Source of the DNA: a virus
Length of the DNA stretch: 20,245 nucleotides
Virus record (IMG/VR): IMGVR_UViG_3300012950_000033
Location: 1 to 20,245 of that record
Strand: one strand, 5' to 3'
Shown here: in pieces, positions 1-6,586 of the stretch
Layout: the number at the start of each line of letters is the position of its first letter
How positions within the stretch are numbered: position 1 is the stretch's first letter
Notes under the pieces: model-generated
Told to the model about the DNA's origin: nothing
Seen by the model: only the letters and a program-made list of their open reading frames with translations
Databases searched by the model: none
Position numbers and translations under genes: made by a program

Positions 1-54
1 ATGCTTATGACCAAACTTTGCTTTAGCAGAATTTAATCTTCTTTTCTTGCCCAT
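1..54 (-). CDS. Start of a small basic phage protein (cut by window edge)
   Basis: An ATG on the minus strand at 54 opens a frame that stays open to the window edge. The 18 visible residues begin MGKKRRLNSAKAKFGHK and are very basic. AGGAG lies about 8 nt upstream, which makes this a credible translation start despite its short length. From memory, many T4-like marine phages have a small protein with a similar basic N-terminus (K-K-R-R-L-x-S) near the capsid genes; its function is not known to me. It follows the terminator of the preceding gene, so it should begin a new transcript. Because only the N-terminus is present, no function is assigned. Confidence 0.6.
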   Translation of the reverse strand, partial: MGKKRRLNSAKAKFGHKH

Positions 55-71
55 AAAAACTCCTGTTTTGT

Positions 72-84
72 ATAATAACTAGTA
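72..84 (-). promoter_or_regulatory. Weak candidate late promoter element
   Basis: On the minus strand this reads ACTAGTTATTATA, a loose variant of the ACTATTTATA element found ahead of other genes in the window. It lies between the terminator at 142-176 and the ATG at 54, where a promoter is needed. The match is imperfect, so confidence is low. The rest of the gap from 55 to 215 is AT-rich and holds only this element, the Shine-Dalgarno of the gene at 54 and the terminator. Confidence 0.3.
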
Positions 85-141
85 TAAAAAAGCGAAAATC
101 TCAAAAATTGTAGGCGAAAAAATTTAACAGATCGACATTTT

Positions 142-176
142 GAAAAAAACCCCCCAATCCGAAGAAAGGGGGGATT
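142..176 (-). terminator. Rho-independent terminator after the 150-aa virion-like gene
   Basis: On the minus strand six C pair with six G across a loop of about 12 nt, followed directly by seven T. An alternative pairing of the flanking AATCC and GGATT is also possible. The site lies about 40 nt after the stop codon at 216, as expected for an intrinsic terminator. Confidence 0.85.
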
Positions 177-215
177 AAATATAAAATATATTTTATTTAG
201 TATTTCTTTATCGGC

Positions 216-668
216 TTATCCAAAAACAACGGCCGCGGCGGTGTTGGAAAGGCCCACCACCATCCAGTCGTCATCATTATAGCATGCTAGCTGAACCCAG
301 TCGCCCACCGCTGCTCCTCCGGATTGATCGAAGATAATCTTCGTATTGCCGGATCCGGCAGTAGATTTACCGTTGTGAGCAGTAATGTTGCCAACAAAGT
401 CTTCCGTGTTGAGGGCACCTTGGACGATATCGACATCTGCCGTCGCATCAACAAGCCAAAACGTAAATGTAAGTCCTGTTGCCGCAGAAGGCAAAGTAAC
501 ATCGTGTGTAGTCGAACCATCAAGGAAAATAATTTTCCCCGAATCGGCTGCAGTTAAAGTTGTATCTGCGGTAGTCGTCATAGTCACCTGCTTCCGCATT
601 TGCATTGCATTGTTATTTTCGTTAATCAGGCTCTTAATTCTAGCCCAACCTACTCTTTTTGTTCCCAT
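216..668 (-). CDS. Small beta-rich virion-like protein downstream of the capsid gene
   Basis: The protein is 150 aa from the ATG at 668. That start is preferred over an upstream in-frame one at 704 because AAGGAG sits at normal spacing and the N-terminus MGTKRVGWARIKSLINE looks like a real leader. From memory, MGTKRVG-x-AR starts are common in structural proteins of marine T4-like phages. The rest is rich in Thr, Ala, Asp and Gly, with short hydrophobic strands. It contains LTAADSGK and TLPSAATGLTFTFWLVD and ends near DWMVV, the pattern of fibre or decoration domains also seen in the array at 3850-8424. It has its own candidate promoter (729-740), 5' hairpin and terminator, so it is probably expressed separately from the major capsid gene. 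A role as a head decoration or minor virion protein is inferred; no enzyme motif is visible. Confidence 0.75.
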   Translation of the reverse strand: MGTKRVGWARIKSLINENNNAMQMRKQVTMTTTADTTLTAADSGKIIFLDGSTTHDVTLPSAATGLTFTFWLVDATADVDIVQGALNTEDFVGNITAHNGKSTAGSGNTKIIFDQSGGAAVGDWVQLACYNDDDWMVVGLSNTAAAVVFG

Positions 669-708
669 AATATATTTCTCCTTATATAATATTGTTAAGG
701 TCAATTAA

Positions 709-728
709 CGAAAGGATTTCTCCTCTCG
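709..728 (-). promoter_or_regulatory. 5' leader hairpin with GAAA tetraloop
   Basis: On the minus strand CGAGAGGA pairs with TCCTTTCG (8 bp, one G-U) around a GAAA tetraloop. It begins directly after the candidate promoter element at 729-740, so it would sit at or very near the 5' end of the transcript. Hairpins in this position can protect mRNA from decay; that role is inferred. Confidence 0.55.
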
Positions 729-740
729 CCTATAAGTAGT
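729..740 (-). promoter_or_regulatory. Candidate late promoter (ACTACTTATAGG)
   Basis: The minus strand reads ACTACTTATAGG between the terminator at 753-779 and the gene starting at 668. It matches the element at 6499-6510 (ACTATTTATAGG) in all but one base, and both are followed by a GYGAGRG stretch and a hairpin. Its position after a terminator and before an isolated gene suits a promoter. Confidence 0.5.
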
Positions 741-752
741 TTTAGACAAACG

Positions 753-779
753 AAAGCCCCCGTCAAAGACGGAGGCTTT
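753..779 (-). terminator. Terminator after the major capsid gene
   Basis: A 12-bp stem (AAAGCCTCCGTC pairing with GACGGGGGCTTT on the minus strand, one G-T) has a 3-nt loop. It lies 23 nt beyond the stop of the major capsid gene. The T tract is short and partly inside the stem, so the main feature is the strong hairpin. Confidence 0.75.
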
Positions 780-801
780 ACATTTATATTGCTACTAGTG
801 T

Positions 802-2619
802 TTAGCTAGTTGCGCCTGCTTCACCAACAAGTCCGCGAACCACGACTAAGCCGTAGAGGTCAGGACGAACCATCTTCTTGGCATAGCGAGTCATCACGCC
901 CTTACGGGGCACGAAGTCCTCTGGTCCAAAGATGGTGGGTGTCGTCTGCAACGGTACGTATGGAGCGTACACATATCCGCTTTCAAGGAAAGAGGAGCCG
1001 CGACGACCAACAAGGACGAGGTTACGAAGGAAGTAAGGATCCACGATAACATCGAACTTCTTGGAAAGGCTACCAACCTTAACAGCACCGACCGAACCGC
1101 TCTCATCGTCGTGAGTGACACTTGCACGGAAACCAGCAGTGAACTCAAGGATGTTAGCAACCTCTGGGCCTACGACCAAGAAGTTAGCTCCACCACGAAG
1201 AGTCTTTCTGTGGATTTGTGCAGAAACATCGTTGATTGTCTCAACGAGTGTCTCATACCACTCGGACACTGTACCGGTGAAGTCGGGAGCAGCAGAGCTA
1301 GCGCCGATTTCTGTACCAGTTGAGCGGTCCAAGAAAAGACCAGGAGAGCGAGACCAGTAATATGTTGCAGCAGTTGCACCATTTACAAGGTCAGCGAGGA
1401 TCTCACGATCAATCTCAAGAGCAATCTGCTCAGAGAGGATGCTTGTAAGCTCGACCTCTGCATCAAGGTTGTGGTAAGCGTTAAGATCTTGTCCTAACTC
1501 TGGGGTCCACTTAGCCTTGAGCTTCTTGGTCTGGGCGGTAACAGCAATGCTATCCACCTTGATGTCGATCTCGGGGATGAACTCACTACCTTCAAGGCCC
1601 CACTCGGCAGCACCAACGACAGCGCCAAGAGTATCAGCCTTAGCAATGTTATCAGTCTGTGCGGTGTTAACTCTAAGGGTAACGCCAGATGCCTTCGAAA
1701 GAGTATCAATCGTAGCAAGGCTTGTTAGCCAATACATCTGTACAGCTGTAGTGCTTGTCTCTGAACCAGTGTGATGGGTCAGGCGACGAAGCTGCTGGGT
1801 GTTGGCCGAAGAAACAGCTGCAACTCCTAACAATGTTGCCAAGTCAGTACTAGCATGGCCAGAAGCCGCACCACCACTAATCGAGGACGAGAAAGCCGCA
1901 TAGTTATTATAATCTGTCTGAGTCGACAAACCACTTCTAAGAACATCGGCACGAACAATCCAGCGAGCAGTAGCGGACGAACTGAGGGAAATCAGATCGG
2001 GATCCCACTGAATGCTCTTCTTCTGAGCGTTAGTTGCACCAGTCAAACTGAAGTACTCAACGTGGATGGCACTAGATGTGATATTGGTTGAACCAGTTGG
2101 AGAGCCGTAGTTATAACCACGAGCGCCAACTGTGCGTGGACCCGAAAGATCCTCTTTAAGATCTCCGACGAGATCCACACCACCTGTAATCTCTGAACCA
2201 ACACGGTTTGTACCGTAAATTGACTTATCTTTGTAGTTACCAGAGCGGCTGGCTTCACTGCCATTTGCTCCAATATCTCCCGAGAACACAAAGTCAAGGA
2301 AGAAAATGAGACCACTAGGTAGACTCATCGGCTGAACGCTAACGAGGTCGTTAGCAATTAAGCCTGCGAAAACACGACGGACGATGGGGAATGCGACGGC
2401 GGCAAAACCTTCAACATCACCACTTGCCATAGCGGAACTTTCGCGGAGAAGCTCTTTGGCTTGATTCTCTAAGAGACGGGCCATAGCTCCTTTTTGTCGA
2501 TCATTTGTCAAGCCTTCTAAAAGACCTGTGCGCTCCCACTTCGAAAGAAGTGCGTGACCTTCGGCGCGCATATCGCGGTTAACAATACCTTCTGTTAACC
2601 TTTCAACGATACCAGACAT
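802..2619 (-). CDS. gp23: Major capsid protein, T4 gp23-like
   Basis: A 605-aa protein that forms the hexamers of the phage head. The N-terminus (LLSKWERTGLLEGL, then a LLENQAKELL-type segment) parallels the T4 gp23 propeptide. LLRE60 followed by SSA fits the [IL]-x-E cleavage rule of the gp21 protease and lies close to the T4 site after E65. The VSVQPMSLPSG segment matches VQPMNSPTG of T4. Residues about 365-410 (KLKAKWTPELGQDLNAYH, ending EIDREIL) match the conserved gp23 core, and GYVYAPYVPL near the C-terminus is typical. It is about 80 aa longer than T4 gp23, with the extra length in the Gly/Ser/Thr-rich region between about residues 112 and 365. The gene follows the scaffold gene by 37 nt, has an exceptionally strong ribosome-binding site and ends at a hairpin terminator. 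Confidence 0.97.
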   Translation of the reverse strand: MSGIVERLTEGIVNRDMRAEGHALLSKWERTGLLEGLTNDRQKGAMARLLENQAKELLRESSAMASGDVEGFAAVAFPIVRRVFAGLIANDLVSVQPMSLPSGLIFFLDFVFSGDIGANGSEASRSGNYKDKSIYGTNRVGSEITGGVDLVGDLKEDLSGPRTVGARGYNYGSPTGSTNITSSAIHVEYFSLTGATNAQKKSIQWDPDLISLSSSATARWIVRADVLRSGLSTQTDYNNYAAFSSSISGGAASGHASTDLATLLGVAAVSSANTQQLRRLTHHTGSETSTTAVQMYWLTSLATIDTLSKASGVTLRVNTAQTDNIAKADTLGAVVGAAEWGLEGSEFIPEIDIKVDSIAVTAQTKKLKAKWTPELGQDLNAYHNLDAEVELTSILSEQIALEIDREILADLVNGATAATYYWSRSPGLFLDRSTGTEIGASSAAPDFTGTVSEWYETLVETINDVSAQIHRKTLRGGANFLVVGPEVANILEFTAGFRASVTHDDESGSVGAVKVGSLSKKFDVIVDPYFLRNLVLVGRRGSSFLESGYVYAPYVPLQTTPTIFGPEDFVPRKGVMTRYAKKMVRPDLYGLVVVRGLVGEAGATS

Positions 2620-2624
2620 AATTA

Positions 2625-2636
2625 ATCACCTCCTTA
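2625..2636 (-). promoter_or_regulatory. Extended Shine-Dalgarno of the major capsid gene
   Basis: The mRNA-sense sequence TAAGGAGGTGAT is complementary to the conserved bacterial 16S rRNA 3' end over 12 consecutive bases. The GGAGG core lies 9 nt from the ATG at 2619. No other gene in the window has so complete a site, which suits the most abundant virion protein. Confidence 0.85.
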
Positions 2637-2656
2637 TATATAATGATTTTTTTAGT

Positions 2657-3784
2657 TTATTTTATTCCAGCTAATCTCTTCATTCGATCTTGGAAAGGAT
2701 CGGATGAAGGCTTCTCTGCGCGAGAAGCACGAATTACAGAAGAACGACGAGTAATTGCCTCGCTCAGCGATTGTGGGCTCTTTTTAGGAGTAGCCTGCGC
2801 TGTGCTTTGAAGCGTATCAAAAATTGTCCTTGCTTCCATAACTGAACCAGCACGTGAAATAGCTTCAACAATCGTTTCCTTTTGTCGCTCATTTAAGGAG
2901 GTATTTCTCAATACACGGTTCGTGTAGAGCAAGCGAGCATTGGAAAGATTTACATCTTGTAAACCTTCTTTCAGATCATTTGTTGCTTGCTTATATTGTT
3001 TGTTTTGCTCTTTAAGTTGTTTATTCTCAAAAACTAACTCTTCTTGAGCTTTTTTCAAATCTTTTAATTCTTCGGCCACTTCCGTACTGCGACGGTGGGC
3101 CATCTCTAATTCCATCTCATGCTTTTGTTCGGCGGATGATCGGCCGGCCCAGCCGGCCAAATCGGCGCCCATATCAACTGTTAATGTTTCTGCGATTGAA
3201 GCAACAAGGCCGTCTAGATCAATCTCCTCATCAATAACTGGTTCTTCCATCTGAAGATTTTCATCTTCATCAGTCTCGGCTGATTGGCCGGTGGCGGGGG
3301 TACCTACATCGATGTGCTCATCTTCTTCTGCAAGCATCTCTACGATGTCAGTTGCATCAAATTCATATTCTTGGCCCTCTTCAAGGGTGTTTGACAATTC
3401 CTTAATTGCTTCTTCGAGGGCGCCCAAATTTAAGTCAAATTCTGTGGGAGTTCCTTCTGCGGGGTTTCCAATTAAATTGTCTGCGGCGGCGAATGGGATC
3501 TCTTCGTCCGGATCGATATCTTCGGGGGGATCGCCGGCGAGGTCTGCAGCTATCGGATCTCCGGGTGTCTCCATGCCGCCAATATCGTCGACGGCAGGAT
3601 CCTCTTCGGCCCCCAAGTCAAGGCCCAAATCGGCCGAGGCCAGATCGTCCTGTTCTAGAAGCCTGTCTAGAGTATCTTTAACTTCAGAAGAATATTTCTG
3701 AATAATTGCCGTTTCGGCATTCTTTAAGGCGGCCTCTTTGAGCGCCTTTGCATCAACGATAGCCTCGTTCAATAAATTAGACAT
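2657..3784 (-). CDS. gp22: Prohead core scaffolding protein, T4 gp22-like
   Basis: A 375-aa protein expected to form the inner scaffold around which the capsid protein assembles, and to be digested by the gp21 protease. Residues about 30-200 are strongly acidic and low in complexity (Asp, Glu, Gly, Pro, Ala). Residues about 215-290 form a charged coiled coil, followed by LNERQKETIVEAI, which resembles LTESQKEKVSALVEG of T4 gp22. Several [IL]-x-E plus small-residue sites are visible, including LLNE7 before A8, LKE17 before A18 and LSE before A near the C-terminus. Its position directly before gp23 matches T4. It is longer than T4 gp22 (269 aa), mainly through the acidic region. AGGAG precedes the ATG, and a candidate promoter lies about 30 nt upstream. 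Confidence 0.9.
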   Translation of the reverse strand: MSNLLNEAIVDAKALKEAALKNAETAIIQKYSSEVKDTLDRLLEQDDLASADLGLDLGAEEDPAVDDIGGMETPGDPIAADLAGDPPEDIDPDEEIPFAAADNLIGNPAEGTPTEFDLNLGALEEAIKELSNTLEEGQEYEFDATDIVEMLAEEDEHIDVGTPATGQSAETDEDENLQMEEPVIDEEIDLDGLVASIAETLTVDMGADLAGWAGRSSAEQKHEMELEMAHRRSTEVAEELKDLKKAQEELVFENKQLKEQNKQYKQATNDLKEGLQDVNLSNARLLYTNRVLRNTSLNERQKETIVEAISRAGSVMEARTIFDTLQSTAQATPKKSPQSLSEAITRRSSVIRASRAEKPSSDPFQDRMKRLAGIK

Positions 3785-3815
3785 ACACGAACTCCTAAAA
3801 AAATACTAATTCAAA

Positions 3816-3824
3816 ATAAATAGT
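3816..3824 (-). promoter_or_regulatory. Candidate late promoter for the scaffold-capsid pair
   Basis: The minus strand reads ACTATTTAT in an AT-rich context, about 30 nt before the scaffold start. It shares the ACTATTTAT core with the elements at 6501-6510 and 8459-8468 but lacks the following AGG. A small, weak hairpin (AACAC paired with GTGTT) just upstream, at about 3839-3850, may end the preceding gene. Confidence 0.45.
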
Positions 3825-3849
3825 GCTAAACATATCAAAACACCCGTGT

Positions 3850-4989
3850 TTATGAGCCCGACTTGTTTACAATCCACCAGCGGGAGCCATCGGATTGAAG
3901 GGTGCGCACGGAGTAATTGGACTTTATCTGTATTTCTCTTGTGAAATCCATCAGGGCGCTCTCGCATCTAATCTTTAAATAATAGGCCGAAACAAACTTG
4001 AATTTTTCCTCTTCTCTGCAGATTTTCTTAATTGTTATGATCCGCCCAACATTATCTTTAGGGGGCGGCAGCGATATTGTAATATGATTGTTAGATGTAT
4101 CCGCCAATATTGTGTTGTCGGCCTCTATAATCTCACACTGTGCTTCTTTGACCGTGCGAATGCTTCTGTACAGGGCTCCATTTATTTCTAAGTCGCCATT
4201 GGCTTGTAAGTTACGATCAAATTGACCATCTAATGCCTTCATGCGGCCTCGCACGGATAATAATTTACTTTTCGAATCATATGTAAATTCTTCACATCCA
4301 CCAAGCTTTTGAGAATTGTTATATTGAACCGCATTCTTGCCTCCACTTGCTGCTGGTGTTTTTAAAACCAGATAGCCCTCATATAAATCTTTCAAAGTCG
4401 TGTGTCTGACTTGTGCTCTGTCTGCATCGTGAACCAAAAGGAGATCTACATCTGATAAGCTCTGGCCTCTTTGTTGAACGTCTAAAGAACTCAACATATC
4501 TACACAAAGCCGACCTCCTTGGAAGCCCAATCCAGAGTTAGGGTGCACAACAACGGCAACGCCATCTTCTGCAACTTTAACGCCATCGCCAGTATTCACA
4601 TCCAATACTGTGTCTTTGTGGCATAAGAGGCCGCTTCCGTAATTTATTGAACGACCAGGAATTTTTCCTAATATATGGTTGGCCGGTACGTCATATAGTC
4701 CGGTGGCGGATCCGCTCATACATCTGGCGCGTATGATTGGGGCCTCAAAAACTTTTCCGTCAAAGGACAAGATACGACTACTTTTAGCCACGTTGCCTCC
4801 CTCGTACACTAAAACACCACCAGTGATGTCGCTTGACAATTGCCGAATGGCGACGTTATCTTCTACCGCACATCTACTCTGACGGGTGCTATCATAAAAC
4901 GAGCTAGCACTCAACGAACCATCAATTCTCTGATTCCCTGTTTCGCCAACTATATCAGGCACTTTTCCTCTTTTAATATTATAAGCCAT
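3850..4989 (-). CDS. Fibre- or decoration-like virion protein (379 aa)
   Basis: I do not recognise a named family. The protein begins MAYNIKRGK, sharing the MAY[NK] start with the genes at 6587-7216 and 5086-6405. It contains GSLSASSFYDS near residue 25-35, similar to AISASVFYGDG and AISASSYHVK in its neighbours. The C-terminus has SLPPPKDNVGRIITIKK and ends SDGSRWWIVN, a layout typical of phage fibre or spike end domains (strand, Leu-Pro turn, closing aromatic strand). The centre includes DLLLVHDADRAQVRHTTLKDLYEG, which resembles fibre passages placed before the end domain. Start 4989 is supported by GGAGAG at good spacing. It has its own candidate promoter (5005-5014) after a strong terminator. 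Attachment to the head is inferred from the location; a tail fibre or spike is the alternative. Confidence 0.75.
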   Translation of the reverse strand: MAYNIKRGKVPDIVGETGNQRIDGSLSASSFYDSTRQSRCAVEDNVAIRQLSSDITGGVLVYEGGNVAKSSRILSFDGKVFEAPIIRARCMSGSATGLYDVPANHILGKIPGRSINYGSGLLCHKDTVLDVNTGDGVKVAEDGVAVVVHPNSGLGFQGGRLCVDMLSSLDVQQRGQSLSDVDLLLVHDADRAQVRHTTLKDLYEGYLVLKTPAASGGKNAVQYNNSQKLGGCEEFTYDSKSKLLSVRGRMKALDGQFDRNLQANGDLEINGALYRSIRTVKEAQCEIIEADNTILADTSNNHITISLPPPKDNVGRIITIKKICREEEKFKFVSAYYLKIRCESALMDFTREIQIKSNYSVRTLQSDGSRWWIVNKSGS

Positions 4990-5004
4990 TAATCTGCTCT
5001 CCGT

Positions 5005-5014
5005 AGTAAATAGT
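5005..5014 (-). promoter_or_regulatory. Candidate late promoter (ACTATTTACT)
   Basis: The minus strand reads ACTATTTACT between the terminator at 5019-5052 and the gene starting at 4989. It keeps the ACTATTTA core of the other elements. The terminator immediately upstream makes a fresh promoter here necessary. The predicted leader is very short, with the Shine-Dalgarno only a few bases downstream. Confidence 0.45.
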
Positions 5015-5018
5015 TAAT

Positions 5019-5052
5019 AAAAAAAAGGATGCCCCCCAATTGAGGGGCATCC
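5019..5052 (-). terminator. Strong Rho-independent terminator after the 439-aa gene
   Basis: The minus strand forms a perfect 9-bp stem, GGATGCCCC with GGGGCATCC, around an 8-nt loop and followed by eight T. This is the clearest intrinsic terminator in the window. Confidence 0.93.
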
Positions 5053-5059
5053 AGACAAG

Positions 5060-5077
5060 AACCAAGAAAACTTGGTT
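5060..5077 (-). terminator. Second hairpin just after the stop of the 439-aa gene
   Basis: AACCAAG and CTTGGTT form a 7-bp stem with a TTTT loop on the minus strand, between the stop at 5086 and the main terminator. It lacks a long T run and may stabilise the mRNA 3' end or assist termination. Confidence 0.55.
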
Positions 5078-5085
5078 AAGATTGA

Positions 5086-6405
5086 TTAGACAATTCGCCA
5101 GTCGTTGGCAACAACATAGACGAAAGTAATAGCACCAAAAGGTGACTCAAGACGAACAGTCTCGTGTTCTTTATCAATTAAATGTGAGCCGGCACAGGTG
5201 ACCGCAACATAGTTTGTTGCAGATGCAGATGCGTGACTCTTTAAAGTAACAACATCGCCGACGTCTGGTGAAGCCGGAAGCGTTACGGCGTGAGAAGCTG
5301 TCAAAGCTGCAGCAACATAGTTATAGCCCTCTACGAGTGCTTTACCGCTATATGCCGTGGTGACAGCACCACCGTCGGTAGAAAGCACACCAGCGGTAGC
5401 AGTAATACCAGCACCGGCCATTGCAGATGCAAGGTCGGCGAAGGTATCTCTACGAACTTTGCCACTGGTGACATCTAAGAAGTATATACTATCAGCACCA
5501 ACCGCAACCGCATGATCAGATGCGCCAGAAAGAGCAACATCACCCGAAAGCAATGTTCCTTCAGTGATGGTCAGATCATTCGCTGTCAACTGGCCTGAAC
5601 CTGAAATACCTGCTGCGCTAAGTCCTTGGGTAACAACAGCACCTTCGTTGCTGACAGTAAAGACACTTTGGCCAACATTAAGCCCGTAAAGAGTTGCTGT
5701 TCCAGAACCTGAAATAACGCCTGTTGCGCTAAGTCCTTGGGTAACAACAGCACCTTCGTTGCTGACAGTAAAGACACTTTGGCCAACATTAAGCCCGTAA
5801 AGAGTTGCTGTTCCAGAGCCGGAAAGAACAGTAGCAGCTGCGCTACCAGCAATAGTTAACGCACCGTCAGCCAATGTAAGCAAGTCAGTATCAGAGTCAC
5901 AACCAATGGTTGAGCCATCGTCTACTAACAAGCTCTTAAGGGCGGTATCACCATCAGCGTCGACTGTAAAGCCGGGCATTGTGATTGTAGCCATGGTAAG
6001 GTCACCCGCACCATCCAAGTTATCCACACCAGCGACGTTACCAGCAACCGTTAAAGCACCACCGAGGTGGGCGCCGATGCCGGCAGAAGCCGTAAGCGTC
6101 TTTCCGAGTAGAATGCTCTCGCTACTGTTAGTGGTAACGAACTTCAGATAGTCGTTGCCGCCCTGTTCAATTGTCAATGCTTCTGCCAAGTTGTCAGTAA
6201 GCTGAATTTTGTTTGTGGCAGTCGATCCGCTGAACTCAATCTTCAGTCCATCAGATGCATCAGCAACACCGATGCTATCAGCATAGATCGCTCCAACATT
6301 TGTGAGGTTTCCATCTTGGAAATCGCCCGACGTGAATTTACCGGGACCGCGCGCCTCTAAGGAGCCGCTGTAAAGACCAGCCCCAATTTGAAATTTATAA
6401 GCCAT
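5086..6405 (-). CDS. Repetitive fibre- or decoration-like virion protein (439 aa)
   Basis: A Gly/Ala/Thr/Ser/Asp-rich protein starting MAYKFQIGAGLYSGSLEA, built of short beta-strand repeats (for example GALTVAGNVAGVDNLDGAG, TDLLTLADGALTIAGSA). Residues about 197-270 contain a 37-aa unit, including LYGLNVGQSVFTVSNEGA, duplicated in tandem. The C-terminal domain (LPASPDVGDVVTLKS, then VRLESPFGAITFVYV, ending NDWRIV) is clearly homologous to that of the gene at 6587-7216 (LPVNLSVGDVVRVKV, VRLESPYGAVSLIYV, SYRIF). The two probably arose by gene duplication. GGAGGG precedes the ATG at 6405. The gene has its own candidate promoter, a structured leader and a double-hairpin end, so it is a single-gene transcript. 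The structure suggests a fibrous surface protein; head or tail location is not proven. Confidence 0.8.
   Translation of the reverse strand: MAYKFQIGAGLYSGSLEARGPGKFTSGDFQDGNLTNVGAIYADSIGVADASDGLKIEFSGSTATNKIQLTDNLAEALTIEQGGNDYLKFVTTNSSESILLGKTLTASAGIGAHLGGALTVAGNVAGVDNLDGAGDLTMATITMPGFTVDADGDTALKSLLVDDGSTIGCDSDTDLLTLADGALTIAGSAAATVLSGSGTATLYGLNVGQSVFTVSNEGAVVTQGLSATGVISGSGTATLYGLNVGQSVFTVSNEGAVVTQGLSAAGISGSGQLTANDLTITEGTLLSGDVALSGASDHAVAVGADSIYFLDVTSGKVRRDTFADLASAMAGAGITATAGVLSTDGGAVTTAYSGKALVEGYNYVAAALTASHAVTLPASPDVGDVVTLKSHASASATNYVAVTCAGSHLIDKEHETVRLESPFGAITFVYVVANDWRIV
5614..5817 (-). repeat. Exact 93-bp tandem duplication inside the 439-aa gene
   Basis: Bases 5614-5706 and 5725-5817 are identical on inspection, with a unit spacing of 111 bp (37 codons). 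The absence of silent differences points to recent duplication, gene conversion or slippage. The unit keeps the reading frame. Confidence 0.92.
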
Positions 6406-6473
6406 TTATAAAACCCTCCATATTATAGTTTTTTATGGTTTAAGGATAAATGCAGGTGCACCTATCCATATTG

Positions 6474-6497
6474 GAGAGCAAGATACAACTTGCCCTC
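6474..6497 (-). promoter_or_regulatory. 5' leader hairpin of the 439-aa gene
   Basis: On the minus strand GAGGGCAAG pairs with CTTGCTCTC (9 bp, one G-U) around a 6-nt loop. It starts 1-2 nt after the candidate promoter at 6499-6510, so it would lie at the mRNA 5' end. A 10-bp palindrome, AGGTGCACCT (6454-6463), follows in the same leader. The leader from promoter to ATG is about 95 nt, long for this region. Confidence 0.55.
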
Positions 6498-6498
6498 A

Positions 6499-6510
6499 CC
6501 TATAAATAGT
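6499..6510 (-). promoter_or_regulatory. Candidate late promoter (ACTATTTATAGG)
   Basis: This minus-strand element is the best example of the recurring motif. It lies in the longest untranslated gap of the region (6406-6586), upstream of a single gene. On the opposite strand it reads TATAAATA, the T4 late consensus, but no plus-strand gene follows, so the minus-strand reading is preferred. Between 6511 and 6586 I see no clear terminator for the preceding gene. Confidence 0.55.
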
Positions 6511-6586
6511 ATTTTCGGGCGCTGCGCATGTGTTTTTTTTTGAGCCGATCACAAGACTGCGTACGTTTTTACACATTTAAACAAAA

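Noticed and set aside
3291-3701. Plus-strand open frame of 136 codons opposite the scaffold gene
   Set aside because: It mirrors the acidic low-complexity scaffold region (Ser/Pro/Ala-rich in antisense) and has no recognisable protein features.
5586-5852. Minus-strand repeat-containing frame of 88 codons in another phase
   Set aside because: It is the out-of-frame reading of the duplicated part of the 439-aa gene.
6501-6508. T4-type late promoter TATAAATA on the plus strand
   Set aside because: It has the right consensus but points away from the gene it precedes; no plus-strand gene follows. The minus-strand motif recurs in front of several genes, so that reading was adopted instead.
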